Positions 22,853-31,750 of a DNA stretch of 64,000 nt are shown here, piece by piece. The number at the start of each line of letters is the position of its first letter. Positions within the stretch are counted from its first letter, which is position 1. The DNA is from Phytohabitans kaempferiae. GTDB lineage: Bacteria; Actinomycetota; Actinomycetes; Mycobacteriales; Micromonosporaceae. The position numbers and the translations under genes are program-made. Location: contig NZ_JBHLUH010000021.1 in assembly GCF_042433955.1 (NCBI RefSeq), positions 184,523 through 248,522 of the forward strand, in the 5' to 3' direction. The notes beneath the pieces are model-generated. The model had not been told where the DNA came from and made no database searches. It saw only the letters and a list, made by a program, of their open reading frames with translations.

Positions 22853-23470
22853 ATGAGCGGGCTGGAGCAGTGGCTCGCGGGCACCGCCGGTTGGGTCGTC
22901 TACCTGATCGTATTCGGCGTGGTCTGGGCGGAGGCGGCGATCTTCGCGGGCGTTTTCCTGCCGGGGGAGACCGTCCTGCTCTTCGGTGGTGTGCTGGCCG
23001 GGCTGGGGCACGTCGACGTGGCGGCGGTCATGGCGTGCGGGGTCGCCGGCGCGGTCTTCGGCGACACGGTGGGATACCAGGTGGGGCGGCACCTGGGGCC
23101 GCGGCTGCGGTCGACGCGGCTGGGGCGGGCGGTCAAGGCCTCGCGGTGGAGCCGGGCGGAGGCGTTCATGAGGCGCTACGGCGGTGCTTCCGTCTTCCTG
23201 GGGCGGTGGATCGGCTTCGGCCGCGCGTTGGTGCCCGCCCTCGCCGGGGCCACCCGGATGCGATACCTCCGGTTTCTGGTCTGGAATGTCCTGGGCGGCG
23301 TGACCTGGGCCGTCACCACCGTGCTGGTGGGCTACCTGGCGGGCGGCTCGTGGCGGAAGGTCGAAAGCGTCTTCGGCCGGATCGTGCTGCTGATCGTGGC
23401 GGCCATCGTCGTCGCGCTCGCGGTGGTCGCCGTGGCGCGGCGGGTCGCGCGCCGCCCCCACCAGGAGTGA
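22853..23470 (+). CDS. DedA-family membrane protein
   Basis: 205 residues with the DedA features: FLPGETVLLFGG near the N-terminus, a GDTVGYQVGRHLG segment, FMRRYGGASVFLGRWIGFGR, and several membrane helices with a basic C-terminal end. DedA proteins are SNARE-associated-fold membrane transporters or flippases linked to undecaprenyl phosphate and lipid recycling. ATG 22853 is the best start because the DedA homology begins there; its ribosome site (GGTGG) is weak. Confidence 0.85.
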   Translation: MSGLEQWLAGTAGWVVYLIVFGVVWAEAAIFAGVFLPGETVLLFGGVLAGLGHVDVAAVMACGVAGAVFGDTVGYQVGRHLGPRLRSTRLGRAVKASRWSRAEAFMRRYGGASVFLGRWIGFGRALVPALAGATRMRYLRFLVWNVLGGVTWAVTTVLVGYLAGGSWRKVESVFGRIVLLIVAAIVVALAVVAVARRVARRPHQE

Positions 23471-23700
23471 GCCCGCCTCGCCGCCCACCGGAGGTGAGCC
23501 GTCCAGCCGCCGCGGCGCGCCGATGGTGAGCCCGACCCCGCCCCGCCGGCCGTCCGCCGTGCCGCGGCGGTCAGCAGCGGGGGGAGGCGGCCGTGCACAG
23601 GCGCGTGACGGCGACCGCGGCGAGGCGGGTCAGCTCCATCGCCGAGGCGTCGCGGCGCGGCGGCCGCCCCGCCAGGTTGCCGGGGTCGCCGAGGTGCGCG

Positions 23701-25317
23701 TCACTCCAGCGGCGGCAGCTTCTGGGGCTGGGCGAGGAGGTCACGGAAGCGGTCGCCCCGCTCGGCGATCCGGTCGAACACCGTACGGATGGTGAACCCG
23801 TCCGGGCGCAGCGCCGGGTCGTCCAGCTCGTCCCAATCGATCGGCACCGAGACCGGGGCGCCGGGCGCGGGGCGGGGGCTGTACGGCGCGACGAGTGTCT
23901 TGTTGACCGCGTTCTGCGTGTAGTCCAGCCGCGCCCGGCCCTCGCGCTCGTCGACCTGCCACTTCCAGCTGACCAGGTCGGGCACCACGGCGCCGACGGT
24001 GCGGGAGAGGCGTTCGACCCAGGCGCGCGTGGCGGCGAAGTCGGGGCCGGGGGCGATCGGTACCCAGATCTGGATGCCGCGCCGGCCGGTCACCTTCGGC
24101 AGGGCGTGTACGCCCACGTGCTCCAGCGCGGTGCGGTGCAGGCGGGCGAGGGCGAGCAGGTCGTCCCAGGTGGTGCGCTCGCCGGGGTCGAGGTCGATCA
24201 GTGCCCAGGTAGGACGGTCCGGATGGTCCACTGTGGAGGTCCAAGCGTGCCACTCCAGCGCGCCGAAGTTGGCCGCCCACACCAGCGCGGCGGGCTCGTC
24301 GACCACCAGGTACGTCCGGGTCTCGCCCGGGTCGGCGTCGGGGTTGTCCCAGCGCGGCAGCCAGTCCGGCGCGTGGCGTGGCAGCTCCTTGTGCCAGAAG
24401 CCCTTCGTCTGCGCCCCGTTGGGGTAGCGGTGCATGTTGAAGGCGCGGCGGGTCAGGTACGGCAGCACGGTCGGCGCGATGCGGGCCGCGTACCGGAGCA
24501 GTTCGCGCTTGGTCACCGGCTCCTCGCCGGGCCGGGGCGGGAAGAGCACCTTGTCCAGGTTGGTCACTCGCAGGTCGCGGCCGAAGACGTGCCACCTGCC
24601 CTTGGCCCCGATGCCGTCCAGCTCCCGCAGTTCGTCGTCGCGGGCCGGGTCGGCCAGAGGCTTGAGGAGTACGGCGGCGCGCGAGGCCGGCTGGTCCGAC
24701 CGCCACATCCGGTCCGGGTCGGCCCGCACCTCGTCGTTGGTACGCCCGGTCAGCACCGAGCGCGGATGGTCCTCCGGATCCCAGCCGCCCTTAGCGAACT
24801 CGTCCCGCTTGTGCAGCAGCAGCCACTGCTCCCGGTCGCGGCTGTCGCGCCGCGTGCGGACGAGGACGAAGCGGCCGCGCAGCTTCTCGCCGTACAGGTC
24901 GAGGTGCAGCTCACCGTCGGCCAGCGCCCGCGCCGGATCGTCGACATCGCCGGCCGCGCGCCACGTGCCGGCGTCCCACACGATGACGTCGCCGCCGCCG
25001 TACTCGCCGGCCGGGATGATCCCCTCGAAGTCGATGTACTCGATCGGATGGTCCTCGACGTGGAACGCGGCGCGGCGTACGCCCGGATCCAGCGTCGGAC
25101 CCTTGGGCACCGCCCAGCTCGCCAGCACGCCCGCGATCTCCAGGCGGAAGTCGTAGTGCAGCTGGCGGGCCCGGTGCCGCTGCACCACGAACCGGCCCGT
25201 ACCGCCGTCGCGCTCCGCGGTCGCGCCCGCCGGCTCCGGTGTACGCGAAAAGTCGCGCTTGCGCCGGTACTCGTCGAGCGTGTCCCCGCGCCGCGCCCTG
25301 GACCTGGTCGGCGCCAT
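23701..25317 (-). CDS. ligD: LigD-type phosphoesterase-polymerase without ligase domain
   Basis: 538 residues. The N-terminal part (about 1-190) is the LigD 3'-phosphoesterase, with RFVVQRHRARQLHYDFRLE and the His/Asp residues of its metal site. The C-terminal part (about 240-535) is the archaeo-eukaryotic primase-type polymerase, with FNMHRYPNG and the catalytic LIDLDPG. The ATP-dependent ligase domain of full LigD is absent. In non-homologous end joining this protein would process and fill DNA ends, with ligase and Ku supplied elsewhere; neither is in the window. ATG 25317 starts at the family N-terminus. Confidence 0.87.
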   Translation of the reverse strand: MAPTRSRARRGDTLDEYRRKRDFSRTPEPAGATAERDGGTGRFVVQRHRARQLHYDFRLEIAGVLASWAVPKGPTLDPGVRRAAFHVEDHPIEYIDFEGIIPAGEYGGGDVIVWDAGTWRAAGDVDDPARALADGELHLDLYGEKLRGRFVLVRTRRDSRDREQWLLLHKRDEFAKGGWDPEDHPRSVLTGRTNDEVRADPDRMWRSDQPASRAAVLLKPLADPARDDELRELDGIGAKGRWHVFGRDLRVTNLDKVLFPPRPGEEPVTKRELLRYAARIAPTVLPYLTRRAFNMHRYPNGAQTKGFWHKELPRHAPDWLPRWDNPDADPGETRTYLVVDEPAALVWAANFGALEWHAWTSTVDHPDRPTWALIDLDPGERTTWDDLLALARLHRTALEHVGVHALPKVTGRRGIQIWVPIAPGPDFAATRAWVERLSRTVGAVVPDLVSWKWQVDEREGRARLDYTQNAVNKTLVAPYSPRPAPGAPVSVPIDWDELDDPALRPDGFTIRTVFDRIAERGDRFRDLLAQPQKLPPLE

Positions 25318-25388
25318 GCCGACTCCTTACCCACGGCGGACGCCGGCTACCACCGGCGGCGGGAGCTGAACGCGCGTATGGTGGGCGC

Positions 25389-25793
25389 GTGGTGCTTCCC
25401 CGGCGGCTGGCCCGGATCAACCGCGTGGTGAGCAACCGGGTCCTGGGGCCGATCGCGCAGGTCCTGCCCGGTTTCGGCATCGTCGTGCACAGAGGCCGCC
25501 GCAGCGGCCGTGTCTACCGCACGCCGGTCAACATCTTCCACACCCCCGATGGGTACGTGGTGGCCCTCACCTACGGCGTGGGGGACTGGACCCGCAACGT
25601 GCTGGCGGCGGGCGGCTGCGTGGTGGAGATCCGGCGCCGCCCGGTGCGGCTGGCCGAGCCGCGCCTGGTCCACGACGCGCGCCGCCGCGCGGTGCCCGCA
25701 CCGGTGCGCCCGATCCTGGCGGCCATCGGCGTGACCGAGTTCCTGCACCTTCGCCCCGCCGAAGCCGGTAAAGGTCGGCGGACACCGCACTAG
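25389..25793 (+). CDS. Nitroreductase/deazaflavin (F420)-dependent oxidoreductase family protein
   Basis: About 134 residues of the split-beta-barrel family that includes Ddn of mycobacteria. GRRSGRVYRTPVN and the GVGDWTRNVLAAGGC segment are typical. Such enzymes use F420H2 to reduce various substrates. The start is uncertain: GTG 25389 or GTG 25392 begins the homology (VLPRRLARIN), and no strong ribosome site precedes either. It is divergent from ligD. Confidence 0.75.
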   Translation: MVLPRRLARINRVVSNRVLGPIAQVLPGFGIVVHRGRRSGRVYRTPVNIFHTPDGYVVALTYGVGDWTRNVLAAGGCVVEIRRRPVRLAEPRLVHDARRRAVPAPVRPILAAIGVTEFLHLRPAEAGKGRRTPH

Positions 25794-25824
25794 CGGGATT
25801 CGAGCGGCTTTCGAGGGGTACACC

Positions 25825-25853
25825 TTGACGTCTGTCGATGGCTGGCGCATTGT
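25825..25853 (+). promoter_or_regulatory. Predicted promoter for a leaderless CBM2 gene
   Basis: TTGACG at 25825-25830 and CATTGT at 25848-25853 are 17 bases apart. The -10 box would put the transcription start at about 25860, which is the A of the ATG. This explains why the gene has no ribosome-binding site. The -10 is imperfect, so this is a moderate call. Confidence 0.45.
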
Positions 25854-25859
25854 CGGAAC

Positions 25860-26987
25860 ATGCCAGGCGTGCGTTCCACCGCGGCCCTCCGTCGTCTGCT
25901 GCCGGGTCTGCTGGCGGCCATCCTCCTGCCGGCAGCCGCGTTCGGGGCGCTCGTCGTCGCCGTACCGGGGGCGAGCGCGATGCCCGTGACGGGCGTCGCC
26001 CTCTACACGTCGCCGCCCACCATCCCGACGACACCGGGCACGCCCGGCACGTCGCCGTTCCCGCCGAGCGCGCCGACCAACCTGACCGCCACCGAGGTCC
26101 GCACCGGGTCGGTGACGCTCACCTGGACCGCCTCGACCCGCGGCTGCTGCGCGATCGCCGGCTACGAGATCACGTACATCCAGGCGTACAACGACATCGT
26201 CTGGACGGTGAGCGTCGGCGACGTGACCACCGCGACGATCACGGCCAACATAGCGCCGACCAGGCAGTACAGCTTCCGGGTCGCCGCGCGGGACACCATG
26301 GGCCGCCGCTCGGCGAGCTCCGACGCGGTCACCGTCGTCACGCCCAACACCGACACCGGTCCGGACACCGTCCCACCGGGTACGCCGCCCGGTTTCAGCC
26401 TCGCCAGCCAGACCGCCCTCACCGCCCGGCTCTCCTGGTCGCCCGCCACCGACAACGTGGGCGTCACCGGATACGACGTCTACAAGTTCGACGGGCTCTG
26501 GCTCTCGACGCTGCTGGCGACCGTCACCGGCACCAGCCACACGGTGCCGCTCGGCCCGGGGCGCAACCTCTTCTACGTACGGGCGCGCGACGCGGCGGGC
26601 AACCTGTCCGCGGTCACCACCACGGTCACCGTCCAGGGCGCGACCAACCCGCCGGTCGACCCGGGGGTCTGCCGGGTCGTCTACACGACACAGTCGCAGT
26701 GGACCGGTGGCTTCGTCGCCTCGGTGACGATCCACAACAGCAGCCCGGCGGCGGCGATCGACGGCTGGACGCTGAGCTACGTGTTCCCCGGTGACCAGCG
26801 GGTCACGTCCGCGTGGAGCGCGCGGGTCACGCAGACCGGCGCGGTCGTGACCGCCCAGAACGCCGGCTGGAACCACGCCATCCCGATCGGCGGCAGCGTC
26901 ACCTTCGGCATGCAGGGGACGTGGAACACCAGCAACACGGCACCGACCGCCTTCACGCTCAACGGATCGAACTGCCTGGTCACCTGA
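25860..26987 (+). CDS. Secreted FN3-FN3-CBM2 protein without catalytic domain
   Basis: 375 residues: a signal peptide (about 1-40, ending ASA), a Pro/Thr-rich stretch, two fibronectin type III domains (about 60-155 and 165-260), and a family 2 carbohydrate-binding module (about 271-375). The CBM2 keeps the expected framing Cys pair (first at CRVVYTT, last at SNCLVT) and the exposed Trp positions QWTGG, DGWTLS and AGWNHA. CBM2 modules bind crystalline cellulose or chitin. No hydrolase domain is present, so it probably anchors or disrupts polysaccharide outside the cell. The gene appears leaderless. Confidence 0.82.
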   Translation: MPGVRSTAALRRLLPGLLAAILLPAAAFGALVVAVPGASAMPVTGVALYTSPPTIPTTPGTPGTSPFPPSAPTNLTATEVRTGSVTLTWTASTRGCCAIAGYEITYIQAYNDIVWTVSVGDVTTATITANIAPTRQYSFRVAARDTMGRRSASSDAVTVVTPNTDTGPDTVPPGTPPGFSLASQTALTARLSWSPATDNVGVTGYDVYKFDGLWLSTLLATVTGTSHTVPLGPGRNLFYVRARDAAGNLSAVTTTVTVQGATNPPVDPGVCRVVYTTQSQWTGGFVASVTIHNSSPAAAIDGWTLSYVFPGDQRVTSAWSARVTQTGAVVTAQNAGWNHAIPIGGSVTFGMQGTWNTSNTAPTAFTLNGSNCLVT

Positions 26988-27015
26988 ATCGGGCTCCACG
27001 GGGGAGGACGCCAGA

Positions 27016-28548
27016 ATGCGGAGGAGAAGGCGCCTGCCCGCGGTCGCGCTGGCGATCGCGGCGCTGGCCACACCGGTCGCCGTGGCGGACACCGCGGTGG
27101 CGTCCGCCGGCCGTCCGCCGGCCATCGCCTGGCGCTCGTGCCCGGAGGATCCGACCGCCCAGTGCGGCACGCTCCGGGTACCGGTTGACTGGTCGCGCCC
27201 GCGCGGGCCGAAGATCGACGTGGCCGTGGCGCGGCGGCCCGCCACCGACCCCTCCGCCCGCATCGGCTCGCTCCAGGTCAACCCGGGCGGGCCGGGCGGC
27301 TCCGGGCGGGACTTCGCGATCGCCGGCGCCGGCACGTTCAGCCCGGAGATCCGCCGCCGCTTCGACATCGTCGGGATGGACCCGCGCGGCGTGGGCGCGA
27401 GCACGCCGGTGCTCTGCTCGGCCGAGCTGGTCGCCCAGGTGCCGTCGCTGTTCATGGCCAGCCAGGCCGACTTCGAGGCGCGGCTGGCGTTCAACGCGCG
27501 GCTGCGCGCCGACTGCCGGGCACGTACCGGTCCGCTCTTCGACCACGTCGACATGCTCAGCGTCGTACGCGACATGGACGCGCTCCGCGCCGCGCTCGGC
27601 GACGCCAAGCTCACCTACTACGGCCTCTCGTACGGCACGCTCAACGCGCAGCTCTACGCCGAACTCTTCCCGCACCGGGTCCGCGCGATCGTCTCGGACA
27701 GCAACCTCGACCACAGCCTCGGCACTCGCGGCTTCCTGGACACCGAGGCGGCGAGCGCGCAGGACTCGTTCGACGAGTTCGTCAAGTGGAGCGACCGCAC
27801 GCCCGGCAGCGCGCTGCACGGCCGGGACGTCCGCGCGGTGTGGCACCGGCTGCTCGAGCGGGCCGGGCGCGGCGAGATCCCGTACCCGCCCGACCCGACC
27901 GTCCCGCTGCGGCCGGAAGACCTGATCACTCGGGTCTTCGTCGCGTTCTATTCGCCGGACTGGTACGGGCTGGCGCGGCTACTGTCCGATCTAGACAGTG
28001 GCGCGCCGGTGGCGGGCGGCGCGGCGCCGGCGGCGCGGAGCGAGCCGCAGGTGGTCCCGTTCCCGCCGCTCGCCATCTTCTGTGCCGACTGGCGCCTGCC
28101 GATCCGCGACCACCGCGAGTTCGCCGGGCACGTCGACCGCCTCGCCCGGATCGCGCCGGAGATGCGGTACGGGCCGCCGGCGCTGTCGTTCGCGGTGGGC
28201 TGCCTCGGCACGCCGGCCCCGATCGCCAACCCGCAGCGGCCGGCGCGCGTACGCGGCCTCGACACGCCGCTCCTGCTGCTCAACGCGCGGCACGACCCGG
28301 CGACCGGCTACGAGCGGGCGCTCGGTGCGGCCCGCCAGCTCGGCCGCGAGGGCGTGCTGCTCACGTACGACGGCTGGGGGCACGGGGCCTATCCGCGCGG
28401 TGACTGCGTCGCCGGGGCGGTCGACCGGTACCTGCTCACCCGGCGGCTCCCCGCGCGCGGCACGCACTGCCCGGGCATCGAGCCCGCCCCGCCGCCGGCC
28501 GCCCGCTCGCTCACCACCTGGCCCGCCGCGCCCGCGTTCCCGTACTAA
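27016..28548 (+). CDS. Secreted alpha/beta-hydrolase peptidase (tripeptidyl aminopeptidase-like)
   Basis: 510 residues with a Sec signal peptide (about 1-30). An alpha/beta-hydrolase fold follows: NPGGPGGSG oxyanion loop, GMDPRGVG, the GLSYG nucleophile elbow with Ser near 206, NARHDPATG (acid) and GWGHGAYP (catalytic His). The layout matches the secreted tripeptidyl aminopeptidases of streptomycetes, which trim N-terminal tripeptides from extracellular proteins. ATG 27016 has GGGGGAGGA about eight bases upstream. It starts 28 bases after the CBM2 gene and may be co-transcribed. Its stop overlaps the stop of the convergent oxidoreductase gene by four bases. Confidence 0.83.
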   Translation: MRRRRRLPAVALAIAALATPVAVADTAVASAGRPPAIAWRSCPEDPTAQCGTLRVPVDWSRPRGPKIDVAVARRPATDPSARIGSLQVNPGGPGGSGRDFAIAGAGTFSPEIRRRFDIVGMDPRGVGASTPVLCSAELVAQVPSLFMASQADFEARLAFNARLRADCRARTGPLFDHVDMLSVVRDMDALRAALGDAKLTYYGLSYGTLNAQLYAELFPHRVRAIVSDSNLDHSLGTRGFLDTEAASAQDSFDEFVKWSDRTPGSALHGRDVRAVWHRLLERAGRGEIPYPPDPTVPLRPEDLITRVFVAFYSPDWYGLARLLSDLDSGAPVAGGAAPAARSEPQVVPFPPLAIFCADWRLPIRDHREFAGHVDRLARIAPEMRYGPPALSFAVGCLGTPAPIANPQRPARVRGLDTPLLLLNARHDPATGYERALGAARQLGREGVLLTYDGWGHGAYPRGDCVAGAVDRYLLTRRLPARGTHCPGIEPAPPPAARSLTTWPAAPAFPY

Positions 28549-29450
28549 CCACACGGCGTGAGGATCGTCTTGCCGCGCAGCAGGCCGGCCTCCGCCTCGC
28601 GGTGCACGGCGGCCAGGTCGGTGAGCGGGCGGGTCGCGGCGACGTCCACGCGTACCGCGCCGGCGTCCACGAGCGCCACGAGCGCGGCGAGCTGGTCGGT
28701 GTCGTTCCGGGCGACGAAGTGCACGGCGCGCGTACCGGCGGCGGCCGGCAGCGGCACGGTCGCGGAGACGGCCACGCCGCCCGGCCGTACCAGCGCGGCG
28801 GCCTTCTTCCCACTGGCCGGTACGAGATGGAGGAGCGCGTCGACCGGCTCGTCGAGCGCGTCGGCCAGCGGCCCCGCCGTGTAGTCGACGATCTGGTCGG
28901 CACCGAGCGCGCGGACCGCCTCGGCGCTGCGCCCGCTGGCGGTGGCGATCACGTACGCGCCGGCGTGCTTGGCGAGCTGCACCGCGAACCCGCCCACCCC
29001 GCCGCCCGCGCCGTTGACCAGCACGCGCTGCCTCGGGGCGATCCGGGCGTGCTCGAACACCGCCTGCCACGCGGTGAGCCCGGCGATGGGAAGCGCGGCG
29101 GCGTGCGCGAGAGGGGCGGCGGCGGGCGCCGCGACGAGCGTGCTCGCCGGCGCGGTGAGGTACTCGGCGGCCGCGCCCCCGTCGTCGACCCGCCCCACCA
29201 CGCGGTCGCCGGGCGCGAGTGCGGTCACGCCGGCGCCGGCCTCGACGACCGTGCCGGAGACCTCGCCGCCGAGCGTCCAGGGCAGGTCCAGCTCGGCCAC
29301 CGCGCGCAGCAGCCCGCTCCGCCAGCCGATTTCGGATGGGTTGAAGGAGGTCCCGGCGACCCGGACGAGCACCTCGCCGGGAGCGGGCGCGGGGCGGGGG
29401 ACGTCGTCGGCCTGGATCGCGGACGCGTCGCCGTACCGGTGGATTCGCAT
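28545..29450 (-). CDS. Zinc-independent alcohol dehydrogenase/quinone-oxidoreductase-like enzyme
   Basis: 301 residues of the medium-chain dehydrogenase superfamily, quinone-reductase branch. It has GEVLVRV near the N-terminus, GGEVSG, GDRVVGRV and the Rossmann VNGAGGGVGGFAVQLA, with no structural zinc Cys cluster. It probably reduces a quinone or enone with NADPH. The ATG at 29450 is divergent from the AraC regulator, 100 bases apart, which suggests that regulator controls it. No strong ribosome site is visible. Confidence 0.82.
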   Translation of the reverse strand: MRIHRYGDASAIQADDVPRPAPAPGEVLVRVAGTSFNPSEIGWRSGLLRAVAELDLPWTLGGEVSGTVVEAGAGVTALAPGDRVVGRVDDGGAAAEYLTAPASTLVAAPAAAPLAHAAALPIAGLTAWQAVFEHARIAPRQRVLVNGAGGGVGGFAVQLAKHAGAYVIATASGRSAEAVRALGADQIVDYTAGPLADALDEPVDALLHLVPASGKKAAALVRPGGVAVSATVPLPAAAGTRAVHFVARNDTDQLAALVALVDAGAVRVDVAATRPLTDLAAVHREAEAGLLRGKTILTPCG

Positions 29451-29550
29451 GGCTCGCACCCGACGAACATATTGCGGCCTGCGGAGACGGACCATGCTGC
29501 CAGATCCCTGTTTGATACGCGATCGTCTCGATGGCGATACCCTCGGTTGG

Positions 29551-30492
29551 ATGGACGTGCTCAGCGACGTGATCACGGTGATGCGCACCGGCGAGCCCCG
29601 CTCGGCGCGGCTGGCGTGGCGGGCGCCGTGGGCGCAGGAGTTCGCGTCGATGCCGGGCGGTGCCGGCTTCCAGGTGGTCCTGCGCGGGCCGTGCTGGCTG
29701 CTCCGCCCGGACGGCGAGCCGCTGGCGCTGGCGCCGGGCGACGTGGTCTTCCGCCCGCACGGGCGCGGGCACACGCTCGCCGACAGCCCGGCGACCGCGC
29801 CGGTCGCGCCCGCCTGCGACCCCGGCGACCCGCGGGCGCTGCGCCGGTACGCCGACGACACAGTGGACGATCCGACGACCGTGACCCTCTGCGGCGGCTA
29901 CCAGCTCGACGCCGCCCGCGCCCATCCGCTGCTGCGCGACCTGCCCGAGCTGATCCACCTGCCGGCGCACCTCGGCCGCCACCCCGACCTGCGCGCCACC
30001 GTCGACCTGCTCGCCGGCGAGCTGGCCCGGCCCCGCCTCGGCACCGACGCGATCGTCCCCGCGCTCCTCGACACGATGCTGCTGCACATCCTGCGCGCCT
30101 GGCTGGAGGGGCAGGTGCCGGTAGGCGGCGCCGCGACCAGGCCGGGCGGTGGCTGGGCGGCGGCGCTCAACGACCCGCCGATCGCCGCCGCGCTCCAGGC
30201 GATGCACCGCGACCCGGCCCATCCGTGGACGGTCGCGTCGCTCGCCACCGAGGCGGGGCTCTCCCGGGCGCCGTTCGCCCGCCGCTTCGCCGCGCTGGTC
30301 GGGCAGCCGCCGCTGGCGTACCTGACCTGGTGGCGGATGACCACCGCGGCCCGGCTGCTCACCGTGTCGGACGCGCCGCTGAGCGCGGTCGCCGCGCGGG
30401 TCGGCTACGCGTCCGAGTTCGCCTTCGCCACGGCGTTCAAGCGCCGCTACGGTGTGGCCCCCGGCCGCTACCGGCGAGGGCGACTCGGCTGA
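29551..30492 (+). CDS. AraC-family regulator with cupin sensor domain
   Basis: 313 residues from ATG 29551. The N-terminal half is a cupin-type sensor (SARLAWRAPW, LAPGDVVFRPHG, CGGYQL) and the C-terminal 100 residues are a double helix-turn-helix (WTVASLATEAGLSRAPFARRF and VAARVGYASEFAFATAFKRRYG). Such regulators usually control a neighbouring oxidoreductase, here the divergent gene at 29450. TTGATA (29512-29517) and GATACC (29536-29541) are 18 bases apart and could be a weak promoter giving a nearly leaderless message, consistent with the missing ribosome site. Confidence 0.82.
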   Translation: MDVLSDVITVMRTGEPRSARLAWRAPWAQEFASMPGGAGFQVVLRGPCWLLRPDGEPLALAPGDVVFRPHGRGHTLADSPATAPVAPACDPGDPRALRRYADDTVDDPTTVTLCGGYQLDAARAHPLLRDLPELIHLPAHLGRHPDLRATVDLLAGELARPRLGTDAIVPALLDTMLLHILRAWLEGQVPVGGAATRPGGGWAAALNDPPIAAALQAMHRDPAHPWTVASLATEAGLSRAPFARRFAALVGQPPLAYLTWWRMTTAARLLTVSDAPLSAVAARVGYASEFAFATAFKRRYGVAPGRYRRGRLG

Positions 30493-30513
30493 GCCCGGCG
30501 TGCGGCGTCGCTT

Positions 30514-30542
30514 TTCACGTCGGCCCGTGCGGCGTCTAGGCT
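30514..30542 (+). promoter_or_regulatory. Possible promoter of the LacI-family gene
   Basis: TTCACG (30514-30519) and TAGGCT (30537-30542) are 17 bases apart. The -10 fits TAnnnT well and the -35 fits moderately. The predicted start near 30549 leaves a leader of about 80 bases that contains the 12-bp palindrome. Confidence 0.4.
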
Positions 30543-30598
30543 GCTCCCCAGAAATCGTATCCACCCCTCCTCGGCACGACGGAGGGCCACGGTGATCC

Positions 30599-30610
30599 GC
30601 ATACGTATGC
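30599..30610. promoter_or_regulatory. 12-bp palindrome upstream of the LacI gene
   Basis: GCATACGTATGC is a perfect palindrome ending 17 bases before the ATG of the LacI-family gene. Its length, symmetry and place fit an autoregulatory operator. The centre is A-C-G-T rather than the usual LacI-type C-G, so the match to the family is only moderate. Confidence 0.4.
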
Positions 30611-30627
30611 ACGTCGAGGGGCCGCCC

Positions 30628-31629
30628 ATGAGCCGGGTACCGACCAGCAAAGACGTCGCCAGGGTCGCCGGCGTCTCGCAGCCGACGGTCTCCCGGGCGC
30701 TGGCCGGTCACCCGCAGGTCTCCCCGGCCACGCGCGACCGCGTGCGGAAGGTGGCGGAGGAGCTGGGGTACGTGCCGCTCGAGTCCGGCCGCGCGCTGCG
30801 CCGGGGGCGCACGCGGCGGATCGCGGTGGTCGCCAGCCCGGACGACCTGCTCGACCCGTGCCAGCCGCAGCTCGTCGTGCCGCTGCACCAGGCACTGACC
30901 GCGGCCGGCTACCGCACGACGTTGCTCGCCGAGGCGGCCGACACGGCCGTACTCGCGCAGGTCACCGACGGCTCGGTTGACGGCGTGGTGCTCGCCGCGC
31001 ACAGCGGTTCGACCGTCCCGCGCCGCCTCGCCGCGAGCGGCGTGCCGCACGTGCTGGTCAACCGCCTCGCCCCGGCCGACGGGCATCCGAGCTGCGGGGC
31101 CGACCACCGCCAGGGGGCGGCCGAGATCGCCTCGGTGGTCGCCGGCCTCGGGCACACCGAGGTCGCGCTGGTGCTCGGCCCGCGCAGGATGCGCACAAGC
31201 CTCGACCGGGAGGCCGGCTTCCGCGGCGTCCTCGCCGGTGTGCGTGCGGTGCGCACGCGCGTGCTGCGCGGCGGGTACGACCACGCGACCGGCGTCGCCG
31301 CGGCCCAGGCCCTGCTCGGCGCGGCCCGGCGGCCGACCGCGATCCTCTGCGCCAGCGACACGATCGCGCTCGGCGTGCTGCACGAGGCCCGGATGCGCGG
31401 CGTCGACGTGCCCGGCGAGGTGACCGTGACCGGCTACGACGACGTGCCGATGGCGGGGTTGGAGCCGTATGCGCTGACCACCGTGCGCCACGACCCCGGC
31501 CGCATGGCCGCCGAGGCGGTGCGGCTGCTCCTCGCCCAGATCGGGACGGACGCCCCGGCTGCGCCCGAGTCGGTGGTGCTCCCCGCCGACGTGGTGCTGC
31601 GCGGGACGCACGGGCCGCCGCGCGCCTGA
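30628..31629 (+). CDS. LacI-family transcriptional regulator
   Basis: 333 residues. The N-terminal helix-turn-helix (SKDVARVAGVSQPTVSRALAGH) and hinge (RVRKVAEELGYVP) are classical. The rest is a periplasmic-binding-protein-like sugar sensor (ending TTVRHDPGRMAAEAVRLL). ATG 30628 with GAGGGG five to six bases upstream is preferred over an in-frame GTG at 30592 that lies before the palindrome. The ligand cannot be deduced. The DNA-reading helix does not let me assign it to CebR, and there is no sugar operon beside it. Confidence 0.86.
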   Translation: MSRVPTSKDVARVAGVSQPTVSRALAGHPQVSPATRDRVRKVAEELGYVPLESGRALRRGRTRRIAVVASPDDLLDPCQPQLVVPLHQALTAAGYRTTLLAEAADTAVLAQVTDGSVDGVVLAAHSGSTVPRRLAASGVPHVLVNRLAPADGHPSCGADHRQGAAEIASVVAGLGHTEVALVLGPRRMRTSLDREAGFRGVLAGVRAVRTRVLRGGYDHATGVAAAQALLGAARRPTAILCASDTIALGVLHEARMRGVDVPGEVTVTGYDDVPMAGLEPYALTTVRHDPGRMAAEAVRLLLAQIGTDAPAAPESVVLPADVVLRGTHGPPRA

Positions 31630-31750
31630 CCCGCGCGGGCTCCCCGTCCGGGCGAGCGCGACGCCAGCCGGGGACGCCGGGACTTTCTTCCCGGGCCGGT
31701 GGTATCGGCGCCGGCGCGACCCGGGACGGTCGGGCGGTTTCGTACCTGGC

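Noticed and set aside
30628..31629. The LacI gene as CebR for the NRPS operator
   Set aside because: The recognition helix does not clearly match CebR, no cellobiose transport genes adjoin, and its own upstream palindrome differs from the 14-mer. Kept as unknown specificity.
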